From Oenococcus kitaharae DSM 17330 (GTDB lineage Bacteria; Bacillota; Bacilli; Lactobacillales; Lactobacillaceae): 64,000 bases of DNA. Position 1 is the stretch's first letter. Every line of letters begins with the position of its first letter. The position numbers and the translations under genes were made by a program. Location of the stretch: the NCBI RefSeq assembly GCF_000241055.1, contig NZ_CM001398.1, forward strand, positions 779,190-843,189, in the 5' to 3' direction. Positions 36,247-46,548 of this stretch are shown here, one piece after another. Below the pieces are notes generated by a model. The model was not told the DNA's origin. It did no database searches and worked only from the letters and a program-made list of their open reading frames with translations.

Positions 36247-37655
36247 CAGGTCTGACAACAACTGCATCTCTCATTTATCTGATCTCGGCCTTTTGCTATG
36301 TGATTGGCGTGCATTTGATGCGCAGCCCTAAGACGGCTAAAAAGGGGAATGGCCTCTCATTTGTCGGTATGATTCTGGCTGTCATCATGATTTTGATTGA
36401 AATCCTGGTCTCTGGCCGTGTCCAAGTTGGCGCCTGGATTGCTTTGGCTGCCGGATTGGCTTTGGGTATTTTTTATGGCTTTAGCAAGGCAAAAAGAGTA
36501 CCGATGACCGATGTGCCGCAGCTGGTTTCATTATTTAACGCCGTTGGTGGCGGTGCAGCTGCTGCGATTGGCGCTTTTGATTACATGACAGCTAATGGGC
36601 ACTTGCCGCTTGTTTTATCAATTCCGGTGGTCTTAGATATCGTCATTGGCGGGATTACATTTTCTGGTTCTTTGATTGCCACTGGCAAACTTTCCGGGAA
36701 GGTTTCTGGAAAACCGATTACATTTCCAGGTTCAAAATTTGTCAATATCCTGGTCGTGATTGCGATCGTGGCTGCTGCCATCTTAATGATCACGCAAGTT
36801 GACAATAGCTGGTACCTTGTCTTGGCTTTGCTGGCCAGCTTGGCTTTTGGGCTCTTGATGACACTGCCGATTGGCGGTGCAGATATGCCGGTCGTTGTAT
36901 CATTGTTAAATGCCTTTACTGGCCTAGCAGTTGCTTTTGCCGGATTCGTGATTAACAATCAGGTTTTGATTATTGCCGGTGCGCTTGTTGGTGCTGCGGG
37001 CACGATTTTGACCTTGCAGATGGCTGATGCGATGAATCGGTCAGTCGCTAATATTCTGGCAGGTGGATTCGGGACAGATGATTCTCAATCCGTTTCCCCT
37101 GCTGGCCAGACGGATGTCAAAGTGGTCGAAACATCAGCTGACGATATTGGTTTGCAATTAGCCTATGCACATAATGTGATGATTGTTCCTGGTTATGGTT
37201 TGGCGGCCGCTCAGGCCCAGCATGAAGTAGCTGAGTTAGCCAAACTGCTGACTGATAACGGGATTAATGTTGATTACGCCATCCATCCGGTCGCTGGACG
37301 TATGCCTGGCCATATGAATGTGCTGCTGGCTGATGTCAATGTGCCTTATGACCAATTGAAGCAGTTGGATGAAGCTAATTCCATGTTTGAGAATACCGAT
37401 GTTTCCTTGGTTATTGGTGCAAATGACGTGACGAATCCATTGGCTCGCGAATCGGGGAATGATATTTCCGGAATGCCTATCTTGGATGTTGATAAGTCTA
37501 AGTCGGTTGTTGTTATCAAACGCTCGATGAGCAGTGGATATGCCGGTGTTCCAAATCCATTATTCTCTTTGCCGAATACAAAGATGTTCTTCTCGGATGC
37601 TAAAAAAGGTCTGCAGGATATTATCGCTTCAAGCAAGGAATATATCAACCAATAA
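36243..37655 (+). CDS. pntB: NAD(P) transhydrogenase beta subunit
   Basis: 470 residues. About nine helices (1-275) form the rest of the channel, including PQLVSLFNAVGGGAAA and GGADMPVVVSLLNAFTGLAVA; the C-terminal domain III (about 290-470) binds NADP(H), with VPGYGLAAAQAQHEVAEL, HPVAGRMPGHMNVLLA, GANDVTNPLA and KRSMSSGYAGVPNPLF. A terminator follows. The operon gives a route between NADH and NADPH, useful in an organism whose pentose-phosphate route and PDH make different cofactors. Confidence 0.94.
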   Translation: MTGLTTTASLIYLISAFCYVIGVHLMRSPKTAKKGNGLSFVGMILAVIMILIEILVSGRVQVGAWIALAAGLALGIFYGFSKAKRVPMTDVPQLVSLFNAVGGGAAAAIGAFDYMTANGHLPLVLSIPVVLDIVIGGITFSGSLIATGKLSGKVSGKPITFPGSKFVNILVVIAIVAAAILMITQVDNSWYLVLALLASLAFGLLMTLPIGGADMPVVVSLLNAFTGLAVAFAGFVINNQVLIIAGALVGAAGTILTLQMADAMNRSVANILAGGFGTDDSQSVSPAGQTDVKVVETSADDIGLQLAYAHNVMIVPGYGLAAAQAQHEVAELAKLLTDNGINVDYAIHPVAGRMPGHMNVLLADVNVPYDQLKQLDEANSMFENTDVSLVIGANDVTNPLARESGNDISGMPILDVDKSKSVVVIKRSMSSGYAGVPNPLFSLPNTKMFFSDAKKGLQDIIASSKEYINQ

Positions 37656-37677
37656 AATTTTATTGGCTATGTTGAAC

Positions 37678-37705
37678 AAACGTCTCATTTTTGAGGCGTT
37701 TTTTT
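37678..37705 (+). terminator. Intrinsic terminator after pntB
   Basis: Stem AAACGTCTCA / TGAGGCGTTT, loop TTTT, T run. Confidence 0.9.
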
Positions 37706-37724
37706 ATCCTATACTTTAATTATT

Positions 37725-39770
37725 GTGAGTCAGGAAAAGAATTCATTTCGGTATATATACCGGGCGTTAACCGCTATTTTACTGTTTATTTTATTAACGG
37801 GTGTCGTTGTTAATACTTTTATGTCCGGAAATGGCAGCTTTTTGCCAGGCAACTTCTTAGTCTTGCTGCTGTCTGCATTGCTGCTGCTATTATTCAGAAA
37901 AGCCGATCAGTTTTTTAAAAAATGCAGTTTGACGGCCAACCGCGGCATTTTAATTGGCCTGTTGTTGCTATTTGCCTTATTGGAAATCTATTTGTTGCGG
38001 AACTTTATTCCGTCACTTATTCATGACCCTTTCCGCCTGCGCTCGTTCGCCTATGATTTAGCAAACGGCAGGCAGGGACGGTGGGGGATTTATTTTGCCC
38101 AATATCCGCAGATTGTTTCGCCAACTATCTTTTACAGCTGGGCCGTCCGCTTGGGCCATTTCATTTTATTGGATAAATTTGCGATTCAGTCAGTCATTTC
38201 CTTTACATTATTGAATGTATTCTTGGCTTTGTGTCTGTTGAATGTTTATCAGGCGACGAAAAAAATTCGGTATTTGAATTTGACCGCCATGCTTTTTTTC
38301 TGTCTGCCGATGCTTTACAGCTATAATCTTTGGATTCTGTATACGGACCTGCCGGCGATGATTACTTGGGCACTGGCTCTTTTTTTACTGCAGTATGCGA
38401 TCGAAAAGAAACGCCTGCCATGGAAACTGCTGCTGCCGTCAGCTGTGATTTTTTATTTTGGTATGAGCAGCAAAGCCAGCTTTATTGTGGTTCTGCCGGC
38501 AATTCTGCTGTTGATGTTTTTCTTGTTTTGCTGCCGGAATCATGCTTTTGCGCCCGTACTAAAACTTTTTTTGGTCCTTTTTGCTGTGATCGCGCTCTCT
38601 TTTCCAATTAATACCAGGTTGGCAAACAGTTACCATTTTTCCAGCAGTTCTCGTTACGAATTTCCCATCACGCATTGGATGTCAATGGGGCTTAATCAAG
38701 TTTCTGCGGGCCAGTATAATCAGCAGGATGTCAACCAAATGGCCGCCCTGCCTAACAAGTCTCAGCGCAGCCGCGTCGCCGGCCGCCGTCTGCTAAATCG
38801 GATCAAACAGGAAGGCCCCCTTGGCCTTTTAAGACAATTTATTCAAAAATTCGCTGTGCTGCTTTATGCGGGAAATATTTTTGATCGTTATCATACGGGT
38901 TTTATTCTCGCGCCGCCTTTTTATGAAAATCATGCCCAGCTGATCAACAATGCAGTATCGACATTGTCCCGTGCATCTTATATCGCGATTTTTGCACTGG
39001 CTTTTTGGAAACTTAAAAAACGTCTGTTTCAGTCACAATACGACGATCAGGCTTCTGCGGCCGCTTTTGTCAACATCATTCTGCCCTTAGCCGGGCTGTC
39101 TTTTTATGCGCTGCTTTGGGAAGTGAACGGCCGTTACGGTGAAATTGCCATTTTGCCGATTCTGCTGCTGGCCATCCAGCCAACCAAAGAGAACACAACA
39201 GCGAACAAATTATCGGAATCTAGATTAACTTTGATCACGCTCATTTTGCTGACTCTTGTCTCTGCTGCTGGAGCAGCAGCGGCAGCCTTTGATATTGATT
39301 TGGTTAATTTGAATCAGCAGGTCATCGACGGAGATCCTGATGATCGTTTGGCCAAACAAACTTTTCTGCCGGTTTTAGGCAACTATTCTAATTACGGTGC
39401 CGGCTATGATCGGGAAGACAAAAGAATCCGTCCTGGGCAGTCGGTGTCGCAAGCAGTGACTATTTCTGGAAGCCGTTTTACGCGTCTGCGTATCATGCGT
39501 GAACAAAAACAGTTCGGCGAATTAACCATTCGTTATCAAGGCAGAATCATTTTTAAAAAAGGTCATTTTGCTAAGAATAAAACTTGGGTTCATCTTCAAT
39601 ATCGTTTCCGGCCTGGCCGTTATCTGATAACTTGGCACAATAACACCCGTCATGCGATTGGGATCGTTTCGCAGGCCGGACACGGATATCCTTTATCAAT
39701 GCAGCCAATGTCAGGTAGTCATTTCCAAGATCGTTATCTGATCTATACCTTTGAAGTTCTGAAAAAATAA
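37725..39770 (+). CDS. Large polytopic membrane protein, GT-C-like candidate
   Basis: 681 residues from a GTG. About 11-12 hydrophobic segments fill residues 10-520; a soluble C-terminal region (about 540-681) has a beta-rich look ([30 protein letters not shown]). The first large loop ([22 protein letters not shown]) and overall layout resemble membrane glycosyltransferases of the GT-C fold, such as PMT-like mannosyltransferases, but I see no diagnostic DxD or DE motif I can defend. TATACT (37710-37715) ends 9 bases before the GTG and there is no ribosome site. Confidence 0.6.
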   Translation: MSQEKNSFRYIYRALTAILLFILLTGVVVNTFMSGNGSFLPGNFLVLLLSALLLLLFRKADQFFKKCSLTANRGILIGLLLLFALLEIYLLRNFIPSLIHDPFRLRSFAYDLANGRQGRWGIYFAQYPQIVSPTIFYSWAVRLGHFILLDKFAIQSVISFTLLNVFLALCLLNVYQATKKIRYLNLTAMLFFCLPMLYSYNLWILYTDLPAMITWALALFLLQYAIEKKRLPWKLLLPSAVIFYFGMSSKASFIVVLPAILLLMFFLFCCRNHAFAPVLKLFLVLFAVIALSFPINTRLANSYHFSSSSRYEFPITHWMSMGLNQVSAGQYNQQDVNQMAALPNKSQRSRVAGRRLLNRIKQEGPLGLLRQFIQKFAVLLYAGNIFDRYHTGFILAPPFYENHAQLINNAVSTLSRASYIAIFALAFWKLKKRLFQSQYDDQASAAAFVNIILPLAGLSFYALLWEVNGRYGEIAILPILLLAIQPTKENTTANKLSESRLTLITLILLTLVSAAGAAAAAFDIDLVNLNQQVIDGDPDDRLAKQTFLPVLGNYSNYGAGYDREDKRIRPGQSVSQAVTISGSRFTRLRIMREQKQFGELTIRYQGRIIFKKGHFAKNKTWVHLQYRFRPGRYLITWHNNTRHAIGIVSQAGHGYPLSMQPMSGSHFQDRYLIYTFEVLKK

Positions 39771-39797
39771 TTTCGTTAAATTTAATATGTGGTAGGG

Positions 39798-39809
39798 GAA
39801 CGCCAGTTC
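39798..39809. promoter_or_regulatory. LexA/DinR-type SOS box of uvrB
   Basis: GAACGCCAGTTC has the GAAC-N4-GTTC core of Gram-positive SOS boxes and overlaps the uvrB -35 hexamer by three bases. Confidence 0.7.
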
Positions 39810-39835
39810 AAAGCTCTAACGAAAAATGCGATAAT
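39807..39835 (+). promoter_or_regulatory. uvrB promoter, leaderless
   Basis: TTCAAA (39807-39812), 17-base spacer and GATAAT (39830-39835) with an upstream TG (extended -10). The ATG is 6 bases after the -10 box. Confidence 0.72.
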
Positions 39836-39841
39836 GGAACT

Positions 39842-41863
39842 ATGGAATTGGAAACGCGTTTACCTGGAAATTTTAAATTAAATAGTCAATACCAGCCGAC
39901 TGGTGACCAGCCGACCGCGATTAAGCAGCTGACTGACGGACTTAAAAATGGTATTAAAGAACAGATTTTGTTGGGTGCTACAGGCACAGGCAAGACTTTT
40001 ACGATTTCAAACGTGATTGCTGCTGCCAACAAGCCGACTTTGATCTTGTCCCATAATAAGACCCTGGCCGGCCAGCTTTATGGCGAGATGAAAAGCTTCT
40101 TCCCGGATAATGCAGTCGAGTATTTTGTTTCTTACTATGATTATTACCAGCCGGAAGCCTACGTGCCTTCTTCGGATACCTATATTGAAAAAGATGCCAG
40201 CATTAATGATGAGATTGATAAGCTGCGAAACAGTGCCACCAGCAGTCTCCTGTCGCGTAATGACACAATTGTCGTAGCTTCTGTTTCGTCGATTTTTGGT
40301 TTGGGCGATCCGCGCCAGTATAAAGATCACGTGATCAGCCTGCGTGTCGGGGATGAATATGGGCGCGATAATCTCATGCGCCACTTAATCGACATCCAAT
40401 ATGTGCGAAACGATATCGATTTTGCCCGTGGCACTTTCCGTGTCCGCGGAGATGTCGTCGAAATATTCCCGGCTTCAGAAGATGAAAAAGCGATTCGTGT
40501 CGAATTTTTCGGGGACGAGGTTGACCGTATTCGAGAGATTAATCCGCTGACTGGCGAGATTTTATTGGAGGATGACTTTATTTCAATATTCCCAGCCAAA
40601 CATTTCATGACTAACGATGATATTTTAAAGACGGCTACCGATGGCATCCGCCAGGAAATGGTTGAATCGGTGAAAAAATTTGAACAGCAGGGAAAATTGC
40701 TGGAAGCGCAGCGTATCAAGCAGCGGACTGAATACGATATCGAAATGCTGCTGGAAATGGGTTATACAAACGGCATTGAAAACTATTCGCGTTGGATGGA
40801 TGGCCGCAAACAAGGGGAACCACCTTTCACACTGTTGGATTTCTTCCCGAAGGATTTTCTTTTAGTTGTTGATGAGAGTCATGTGACAATGCCGCAGGTT
40901 CGCGGTATGTTCAACGGCGATCAGGCACGAAAAAAGACCTTGGTGGATTATGGTTTTCGTCTGCCCTCGGCTTTGGATAATCGCCCGCTCAAATTAAATG
41001 AATTTGAAAAGCATGTGAACCAGATTATTTATATGTCGGCAACACCTGGTGATTATGAACTAGCACGTGTGGCTCCTGAACATATTGCTGAACAGATTAT
41101 TCGGCCGACTGGTCTTTTGGACCCGGAAATTGAAGTGCGGCCGATCATGGGCCAGATTGATGATCTCCTTGGCGAGATCAATGAACGTGCCAAAAAAGAC
41201 GAGCGTGTCTTTATTACGACATTGACCAAGCGCATGTCCGAAGATTTAACTTCGTATTTGAAGGAAAATGGCGTGAAAGTTCAGTACTTGCACAGCGATA
41301 TTAAGACCTTAGAACGATCGGAAATATTGCGTAATCTGCGTTTGGGCAAATTTGATGTGCTGGTCGGGATTAATCTGCTGCGTGAAGGTTTGGATGTTCC
41401 TGAAGTCAGCCTTGTTGCAATCTTAGATGCTGATAAAGATGGCTTTTTGCGCAACGAGCGGTCATTAATCCAGACGATCGGGCGTGCCGCGCGTAATTCG
41501 AACGGGCATGTGATTATGTATGCGGACAAAATCACAGAAAACATGCAAAAAGCCATTGATGAAACCGCTCGACGCCGGAAGATCCAAATTGCTTACAACG
41601 AAAAACACCACATTACGCCGATGACGATCAAAAAACCAATTCGCGGTGCCATTGCTATTTCACACGAAGTTGCTTCAAGTGATGAGTCCAAGATGGATCT
41701 CACTCAGGTCGCCTTTGCTGATATGCCTGCTGCTGATCAGCGGGAAATGATCCAAAGCCTGACTGATCAGATGAAGGCTGCTGCTAAGCGTATGGACTTT
41801 GAAGAGGCTGCTCAGTTGCGGGATGCTGTTATCGAGTTCAAAAACAAGCTGAAGAAAAAGTAA
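39842..41863 (+). CDS. uvrB: Excinuclease ABC subunit B
   Basis: 673 residues. The helicase-like protein of nucleotide excision repair loads on damage with UvrA and recruits UvrC. Visible: Walker [10 protein letters not shown], the beta-hairpin that probes the strand ([21 protein letters not shown] split by usual spacing), DEXD-type [11 protein letters not shown], motif [10 protein letters not shown], domain with QTIGRAARN, and a C-terminal UVR domain (about 630-673, [18 protein letters not shown]) for UvrC. No ribosome site; ATG lies 6 bases after GATAAT. An SOS box overlaps the promoter. Confidence 0.96.
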   Translation: MELETRLPGNFKLNSQYQPTGDQPTAIKQLTDGLKNGIKEQILLGATGTGKTFTISNVIAAANKPTLILSHNKTLAGQLYGEMKSFFPDNAVEYFVSYYDYYQPEAYVPSSDTYIEKDASINDEIDKLRNSATSSLLSRNDTIVVASVSSIFGLGDPRQYKDHVISLRVGDEYGRDNLMRHLIDIQYVRNDIDFARGTFRVRGDVVEIFPASEDEKAIRVEFFGDEVDRIREINPLTGEILLEDDFISIFPAKHFMTNDDILKTATDGIRQEMVESVKKFEQQGKLLEAQRIKQRTEYDIEMLLEMGYTNGIENYSRWMDGRKQGEPPFTLLDFFPKDFLLVVDESHVTMPQVRGMFNGDQARKKTLVDYGFRLPSALDNRPLKLNEFEKHVNQIIYMSATPGDYELARVAPEHIAEQIIRPTGLLDPEIEVRPIMGQIDDLLGEINERAKKDERVFITTLTKRMSEDLTSYLKENGVKVQYLHSDIKTLERSEILRNLRLGKFDVLVGINLLREGLDVPEVSLVAILDADKDGFLRNERSLIQTIGRAARNSNGHVIMYADKITENMQKAIDETARRRKIQIAYNEKHHITPMTIKKPIRGAIAISHEVASSDESKMDLTQVAFADMPAADQREMIQSLTDQMKAAAKRMDFEEAAQLRDAVIEFKNKLKKK

Positions 41864-41935
41864 ACGCTGGATTTAGGCAAAGCTGTATAATTAGACCGTA
41901 AAGTAAATTTATTCACAAATTCGGAGGATACAGCT

Positions 41936-42667
41936 ATGGTTGATCGTTTGAAAGGCAAAGTAGCGATTATTACGGGTGGCAATGGCGGCATCGGCGAAGC
42001 AATTGCGGCCGATTTCATTGCGGAAGGCGCGAAAGTCGTTATCACAGGACGCAATGGCGAAAAGGGCCAACAGGCAGCTTCAAAACTCGGTCCTGATGCC
42101 TTATTTATTCAGCAGGATGTCAGCAAAGAAGCTGACTGGAAAAAAGTTGTCGACAGTACGATTGAGAAATTCGGCAAATTCGATATTCTTGTGAATAACG
42201 CCGGTGTTGGTGGTGTGGGGAAACCTTTGGCAGAAATGTCATTGGCCGAATTTAACTGGACACAGTCTATCAATTTGTCCGGGAATTTTCTTGGCGTTCA
42301 TTTTGCTTTCAAACAAATGTCTGAGCCGGGTTCAATTGTTGACGTCTCTTCGGTTGCAGGTTTGCGAGGTCTGCCTGGTGCCGCTGACTATTCTGCATCG
42401 AAAGGCGGCACGCGCTTATTGACCAAAGCTGCTGCTTTGGAAGCTCTGCAAATGGGCAAAAAGATTCGTGTCAATTCCATTCACCCAGGTTGGATTGATA
42501 CAGATATTATTCCTGATGAGATGCGGGCAAGCGTGATTGCTATGACCCCGATGCGCCATTTGGGACAGCCGAAAGATATTGCCAAACTGGCGACTTATCT
42601 CGCCTCCGACGAAAGTGCCTTTACGACTGGCGCTGAATTTGTTGCCGATGGCGGTATCATGGCCTAG
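41936..42667 (+). CDS. Short-chain dehydrogenase/reductase
   Basis: 243 residues. Cofactor motif TGGNGGIG, structural NNAG, catalytic Ser in VDVSSVAG, YSASKGG with the Tyr-x3-Lys pair, and C-terminal FTTGAEFVADGG. Classical SDR of the glucose-dehydrogenase/3-oxoacyl reductase type; the substrate may be an alcohol, ketone or sugar. Strong ribosome site CGGAGGA. TATAAT at 41886-41891 is the likely -10 box. The gene lies between uvrB and uvrA and ends at a hairpin that also holds the uvrA SOS box. Confidence 0.88.
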   Translation: MVDRLKGKVAIITGGNGGIGEAIAADFIAEGAKVVITGRNGEKGQQAASKLGPDALFIQQDVSKEADWKKVVDSTIEKFGKFDILVNNAGVGGVGKPLAEMSLAEFNWTQSINLSGNFLGVHFAFKQMSEPGSIVDVSSVAGLRGLPGAADYSASKGGTRLLTKAAALEALQMGKKIRVNSIHPGWIDTDIIPDEMRASVIAMTPMRHLGQPKDIAKLATYLASDESAFTTGAEFVADGGIMA

Positions 42668-42696
42668 TTTCTGCGAATAATCATCAATGATTTCTT

Positions 42697-42722
42697 AAAG
42701 CGAACAAATGTTCGCTTTTTTT
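42697..42722. terminator. Terminator of SDR gene that contains uvrA SOS box
   Basis: Stem AAAGCGAAC / GTTCGCTTT with loop AAAT followed by T run. The same bases form CGAACAAATGTTCG (42701-42714), a perfect Gram-positive LexA box, 23 bases before the uvrA -10 candidate. One palindrome therefore serves as RNA terminator for one gene and probably as DNA operator for the next. Confidence 0.8.
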
Positions 42723-42749
42723 GTAGCAAAAAGCCTTAAAATATTATCT

Positions 42750-45623
42750 ATGGTGAAGAAATACATTTCGATTCGCGGGGCGCGTTCCCACAATTTAAAA
42801 AACATTGATGTTGATATTCCGCGCGACAGCCTGACTGTCCTGACCGGCCTATCTGGATCTGGCAAGTCCAGCTTGGCTTTTGACACCTTGTATGCTGAGG
42901 GGCAGCGCCGCTATGTGCAGAGTCTGTCAGCCTATGCTCGGCAGTTTTTAGGTCAGATGGAAAAACCCGATGTCGACTCGATTGAAGGACTGTCGCCGGC
43001 CATTTCTATTGATCAGAAGACGACCAATAATAATCCTCGGTCGACGGTCGGAACTGTCACGGAAATTAATGACTACCTGCGTTTGCTGTTTGCACGTATC
43101 GGCCGGCCGGATGCACCTAAAGACGGTACAATCGTGATGGTGACTGTCGACCAGATGGTTGAAAAAGTGCTAAAACTGCCTGAGCGCTCCCGCTTGCAGA
43201 TTTTTGCGCCAATTATCGAAAATCAGCCCGGTACGCATGAACAATCTCTGAAAAATGCCAAAAAATTGGGTTATATTCGTGCCCGTATTGATGGTGAGAT
43301 TGTTGAGCTGGATGAAGAACAAAACTTGTCTTTGAATCGTGAAAGCAGTCATACGATTGAGATCATGATTGACCGCATCATCTTAAAAGCTGGTTCGCGA
43401 TCCCGCCTTTATGATGCTATGGAGGCCGCAACTCGAATCGCGGATGGCAAGGTAACCGTTGAAGAAGTCGACGGGCCAACGATGAAATTTTCTGACCATT
43501 ATTCGGGTGCTTTAAAGGATTTTCGTGTCGGCCGTTTGGAACCGAGATTGTTTTCTTTTAACGCACCAATGGGTGCCTGCCCAGTCTGCCAAGGGTTGGG
43601 TGTGCTGCGCAAAGTTGATATTGATCTTGTGGTCCCGGATGACTCGCTTTCGATTAGGCAAGGCGCAATTGCGCCTTGGAACCCTATTTCTTCTAATTAC
43701 TATCCGTCTATGTTGTCACAGTTTGCCGAGCAGAATGGTATTAATGAAGACACACCTTGGCGTAAATTACCAAAAAAACAGCGTGACATGGTGTTGAACG
43801 GCACTGGCGAGAAGACATTTCATTTCCATTATGAAAATGATTTCGGCGGAGTCCGTGATGTTGATACTGAATTTGAAGGCGTTTTGAATAATATTCAGCG
43901 GCGTTTTAACGACTCTAATTCTGAATTTACAAGGGATGTGATGAGTCAATATATGGCTGAGATGTCTTGTCCGGCTTGTGGTGGCTATCGTTTGAACCCG
44001 GCGGCGCTGTCAGTGAAAATTCATCATTTGAATATTGGGCAAGTGGTGGACCTGGCAGTTTCCGATGAATTGTCTTTTTTCAAAGCATTGAAATTAGGTA
44101 AAAACGATCAAGAAATCGCCGCACCGATTGCCAAAGAAATTTCCGACCGTTTGGGTTTTCTCGTGTCAGTTGGCTTGGGCTACTTGACGCTTTCCCGTTC
44201 TGCCGGGACCTTATCAGGTGGAGAGAGCCAGCGAATTCGTTTGGCCACCCAGATTGGATCGAATTTATCAGGTGTCCTTTACGTACTGGATGAGCCGTCT
44301 ATCGGACTGCATCAGCGAGACAATGATATGCTTTTGAATTCGCTCAAAAAGATGCGCGACCTTGGTAACACACTCGTTGTTGTCGAACATGACGAAGATA
44401 CGATGCGGGCGGCTGATTATTTGATTGATATTGGCCCGGGTGCCGGCGACAAAGGTGGCGAAGTGATGGCCGCCGGTACGCCTAAACAAGTAGAACGCGT
44501 GGCTAAATCCATTACAGGCCAATACCTGTCGGGGAAGAAATTTATTCCAGTACCGGAAAAACACCATCCAGGCAATGGCGAGTTTGTCGAAATAGATGGG
44601 GCAGCGGAGAACAACTTAAAAAAGATCAACGTTAAATTTCCCTTGGGCAAATTCATCGCTGTGACTGGTGTTTCTGGGTCGGGTAAATCCACGCTAGTCA
44701 ATTCGATTCTAAAACGCGCGCTGAAACAAAAAATTAACGGTAACTCAGAAAAACCCGGCGCCTATAAGTCAATTAAAGGTTTTGAACACATTGAAAAAGT
44801 GATCGACATTGATCAATCACCGATTGGTCGGACACCGCGGTCAAATCCAGCAACTTATACGGGTGTTTTTGATGATATTCGCGGCTTGTTTGCTCAGACT
44901 AATGAAGCGAAGATGCGTGGTTATGCCAAGGGACGTTTTTCTTTCAATGTGAAAGGCGGCCGTTGTGAAAACTGTCAAGGCGATGGCATTATCAAAATCG
45001 AGATGAACTTCCTGCCGGATGTCTACGTCACGTGTGAAGTCTGTGGCGGTACGCGTTACAATTCCGAGACTTTGGAAGTTACCTACAAAGGTAAAAATAT
45101 TGCCCAAGTGTTGGATATGACGGTTGATGAAGCATTGCCTTTCTTTTCTGCAATACCAAAAATTGCTCGTAAACTGCAGACAATTAAGGATGTCGGCCTA
45201 GGCTATGTCCAATTAGGACAGTCTGCGACGACTCTTTCGGGTGGTGAAGCTCAGCGCATGAAATTAGCCAGTGAACTTCATCGTATTCAATCTGGCCGTA
45301 ATTTTTATATTTTAGATGAGCCGACCACGGGCCTGCATACTGATGATGTTAAACGGCTCTTAGAAGTACTGCATCGTTTGGTTGATGCTGGAAATACGGT
45401 GCTTGTCATCGAACATAATCTGGATGTCATCAAGACAGCCGATTGGGTGATTGATTTAGGCCCTGAAGGCGGCCAAGGCGGCGGCCAAGTCATCGCTACG
45501 GGAACACCTGACGATGTTGCTCAAGTTAAAGCCTCTTATACTGGCCAGTATTTAGGACCGATTATGAAGCGTGATCGCGACCGCCAGGCCAAATTAGATA
45601 AACAAAAAATTGCAATGAGTTAA
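42750..45623 (+). CDS. uvrA: Excinuclease ABC subunit A
   Basis: 957 residues from the ATG at 42750; an in-frame ATG at 42708 lies in the SOS box/terminator. Two ABC ATPase modules: Walker [10 protein letters not shown] near residue 32 and GVSGSGKST near 640, signatures [12 protein letters not shown] and [12 protein letters not shown], and zinc clusters with CPVC/CPAC and CENC/CEVC. It finds DNA damage and hands it to UvrB. TAAAAT (42737-42742) ends 7 bases before the ATG with no ribosome site. The coding region holds a 20-base perfect palindrome at 43659-43678. Confidence 0.96.
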   Translation: MVKKYISIRGARSHNLKNIDVDIPRDSLTVLTGLSGSGKSSLAFDTLYAEGQRRYVQSLSAYARQFLGQMEKPDVDSIEGLSPAISIDQKTTNNNPRSTVGTVTEINDYLRLLFARIGRPDAPKDGTIVMVTVDQMVEKVLKLPERSRLQIFAPIIENQPGTHEQSLKNAKKLGYIRARIDGEIVELDEEQNLSLNRESSHTIEIMIDRIILKAGSRSRLYDAMEAATRIADGKVTVEEVDGPTMKFSDHYSGALKDFRVGRLEPRLFSFNAPMGACPVCQGLGVLRKVDIDLVVPDDSLSIRQGAIAPWNPISSNYYPSMLSQFAEQNGINEDTPWRKLPKKQRDMVLNGTGEKTFHFHYENDFGGVRDVDTEFEGVLNNIQRRFNDSNSEFTRDVMSQYMAEMSCPACGGYRLNPAALSVKIHHLNIGQVVDLAVSDELSFFKALKLGKNDQEIAAPIAKEISDRLGFLVSVGLGYLTLSRSAGTLSGGESQRIRLATQIGSNLSGVLYVLDEPSIGLHQRDNDMLLNSLKKMRDLGNTLVVVEHDEDTMRAADYLIDIGPGAGDKGGEVMAAGTPKQVERVAKSITGQYLSGKKFIPVPEKHHPGNGEFVEIDGAAENNLKKINVKFPLGKFIAVTGVSGSGKSTLVNSILKRALKQKINGNSEKPGAYKSIKGFEHIEKVIDIDQSPIGRTPRSNPATYTGVFDDIRGLFAQTNEAKMRGYAKGRFSFNVKGGRCENCQGDGIIKIEMNFLPDVYVTCEVCGGTRYNSETLEVTYKGKNIAQVLDMTVDEALPFFSAIPKIARKLQTIKDVGLGYVQLGQSATTLSGGEAQRMKLASELHRIQSGRNFYILDEPTTGLHTDDVKRLLEVLHRLVDAGNTVLVIEHNLDVIKTADWVIDLGPEGGQGGGQVIATGTPDDVAQVKASYTGQYLGPIMKRDRDRQAKLDKQKIAMS

Positions 45624-45633
45624 AATGTTGGCA

Positions 45634-45647
45634 TGAGTGCGTTTTCA
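45634..45647. promoter_or_regulatory. cre-like box before NAD(P)-binding gene
   Basis: TGAGTGCGTTTTCA matches the reverse-orientation cre consensus TGNNWNCGNTTNCA. It starts 7 bases after TAAAAT (45621-45626), a possible -10 box that overlaps the uvrA stop codon, and lies 110 bases before the gene at 45758. Confidence 0.55.
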
Positions 45648-45757
45648 CGATGCTAAGCGGCTCTGGGTGTCTTAATCAGTTTCTTTTAAAATCAAATTTT
45701 GTTTTTGTTTTTGTTTTTGATGATTAATTCGCGAACGAAGAAAAGAGGTTCGAGGAG

Positions 45758-46393
45758 ATGAAGATTGCAATTATTGGTGCGACCGGCATGGCAGGAAGAT
45801 CGATCTATCGCGAGGCAGCCGGACGCGGGCACGAGGTGACAGCTTTTGTGCGGGATTTAAATAAGGCTGAGGGACTCCTTGGCCCAGGCCGTTTTATTAA
45901 AAAGAGCCTCTATCAAATTGGTGCGGCAAACTTGCACAGCTATGATGTTGTGATTAATGCTTTTGCCAATCATACACATCCGATTGAAAATTTTGATGCT
46001 TTGAGTTATTTATTGCGGATTGGCCGCAAAATTGATAGTCGTTTTATTTTTATTTTAGGTGCTGCCTCGCTTAAAAGAGAAGACGGGCAGCTGTTATATG
46101 ACAGCTTGTCTAAGCTGGCTAATAACGAGGCCTGGATTGATGAGCCGAAATTTGGTGTCGATGCACTTTATGTTTTACAGCACGATGCTCAAAATGTGAA
46201 TTGGACGGCGATCTCGCCGCAGCAGGAATTTGTCGACGGGCCAGCCTCCGATTATAGAACAGGCCGAGATGAATTAATTTATGCTGAAGATGGCAAATCC
46301 CATGTGACGACAGGCAATATTGCAAGGGCCATTCTCAATGAAATCGAGGAACCGCGTTTCATCGGCGAACGTTTTACAGTTGCTGACAAATAA
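45758..46393 (+). CDS. NAD(P)-binding oxidoreductase, atypical SDR (YwnB/NmrA-like)
   Basis: 211 residues with N-terminal IGATGMAGRSIYREA (GxxGxxG) and AFVRD; no Tyr-x3-Lys catalytic pair is obvious, typical of atypical SDRs that act as reductases or redox sensors. Ribosome site GAGGAG directly upstream of the ATG. The 134-base upstream region holds a cre-like box and a short run of TTTTTG hexamers (about 45697-45719). A strong promoter for the next gene starts four bases after its stop. Confidence 0.8.
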   Translation: MKIAIIGATGMAGRSIYREAAGRGHEVTAFVRDLNKAEGLLGPGRFIKKSLYQIGAANLHSYDVVINAFANHTHPIENFDALSYLLRIGRKIDSRFIFILGAASLKREDGQLLYDSLSKLANNEAWIDEPKFGVDALYVLQHDAQNVNWTAISPQQEFVDGPASDYRTGRDELIYAEDGKSHVTTGNIARAILNEIEEPRFIGERFTVADK

Positions 46394-46396
46394 CTA

Positions 46397-46425
46397 TTGA
46401 CAAGCTGGGATTGGACTGTTTTAAT
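46397..46425 (+). promoter_or_regulatory. Promoter of nucleobase permease
   Basis: TTGACA (46397-46402), 17-base spacer, TTTAAT (46420-46425). It gives a leader of about 115 bases. Confidence 0.72.
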
Positions 46426-46470
46426 TACTCTCAGTGCAAAAAAATAGAAAACAAGTGATTCAGATGCTTT

Positions 46471-46512
46471 AACGCAGCCTTGCCCATTTATTGGGTAATG
46501 GTTGCGTTTTTT
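46471..46512 (+). terminator. Hairpin with T run in permease leader
   Basis: Two stacked stems, AACGCAGCC (46471-46479) / GGTTGCGTT (46500-46508) and TTGCCCA (46480-46486) / TGGGTAA (46492-46498), around a 5-base loop, then T6. It lies between the TTGACA promoter and the permease gene, so it can act as an attenuator, and it may also terminate the preceding gene. Confidence 0.8.
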
Positions 46513-46548
46513 CTTATTTAGCACAAAAACGAGAGGAATTGAGAAATT

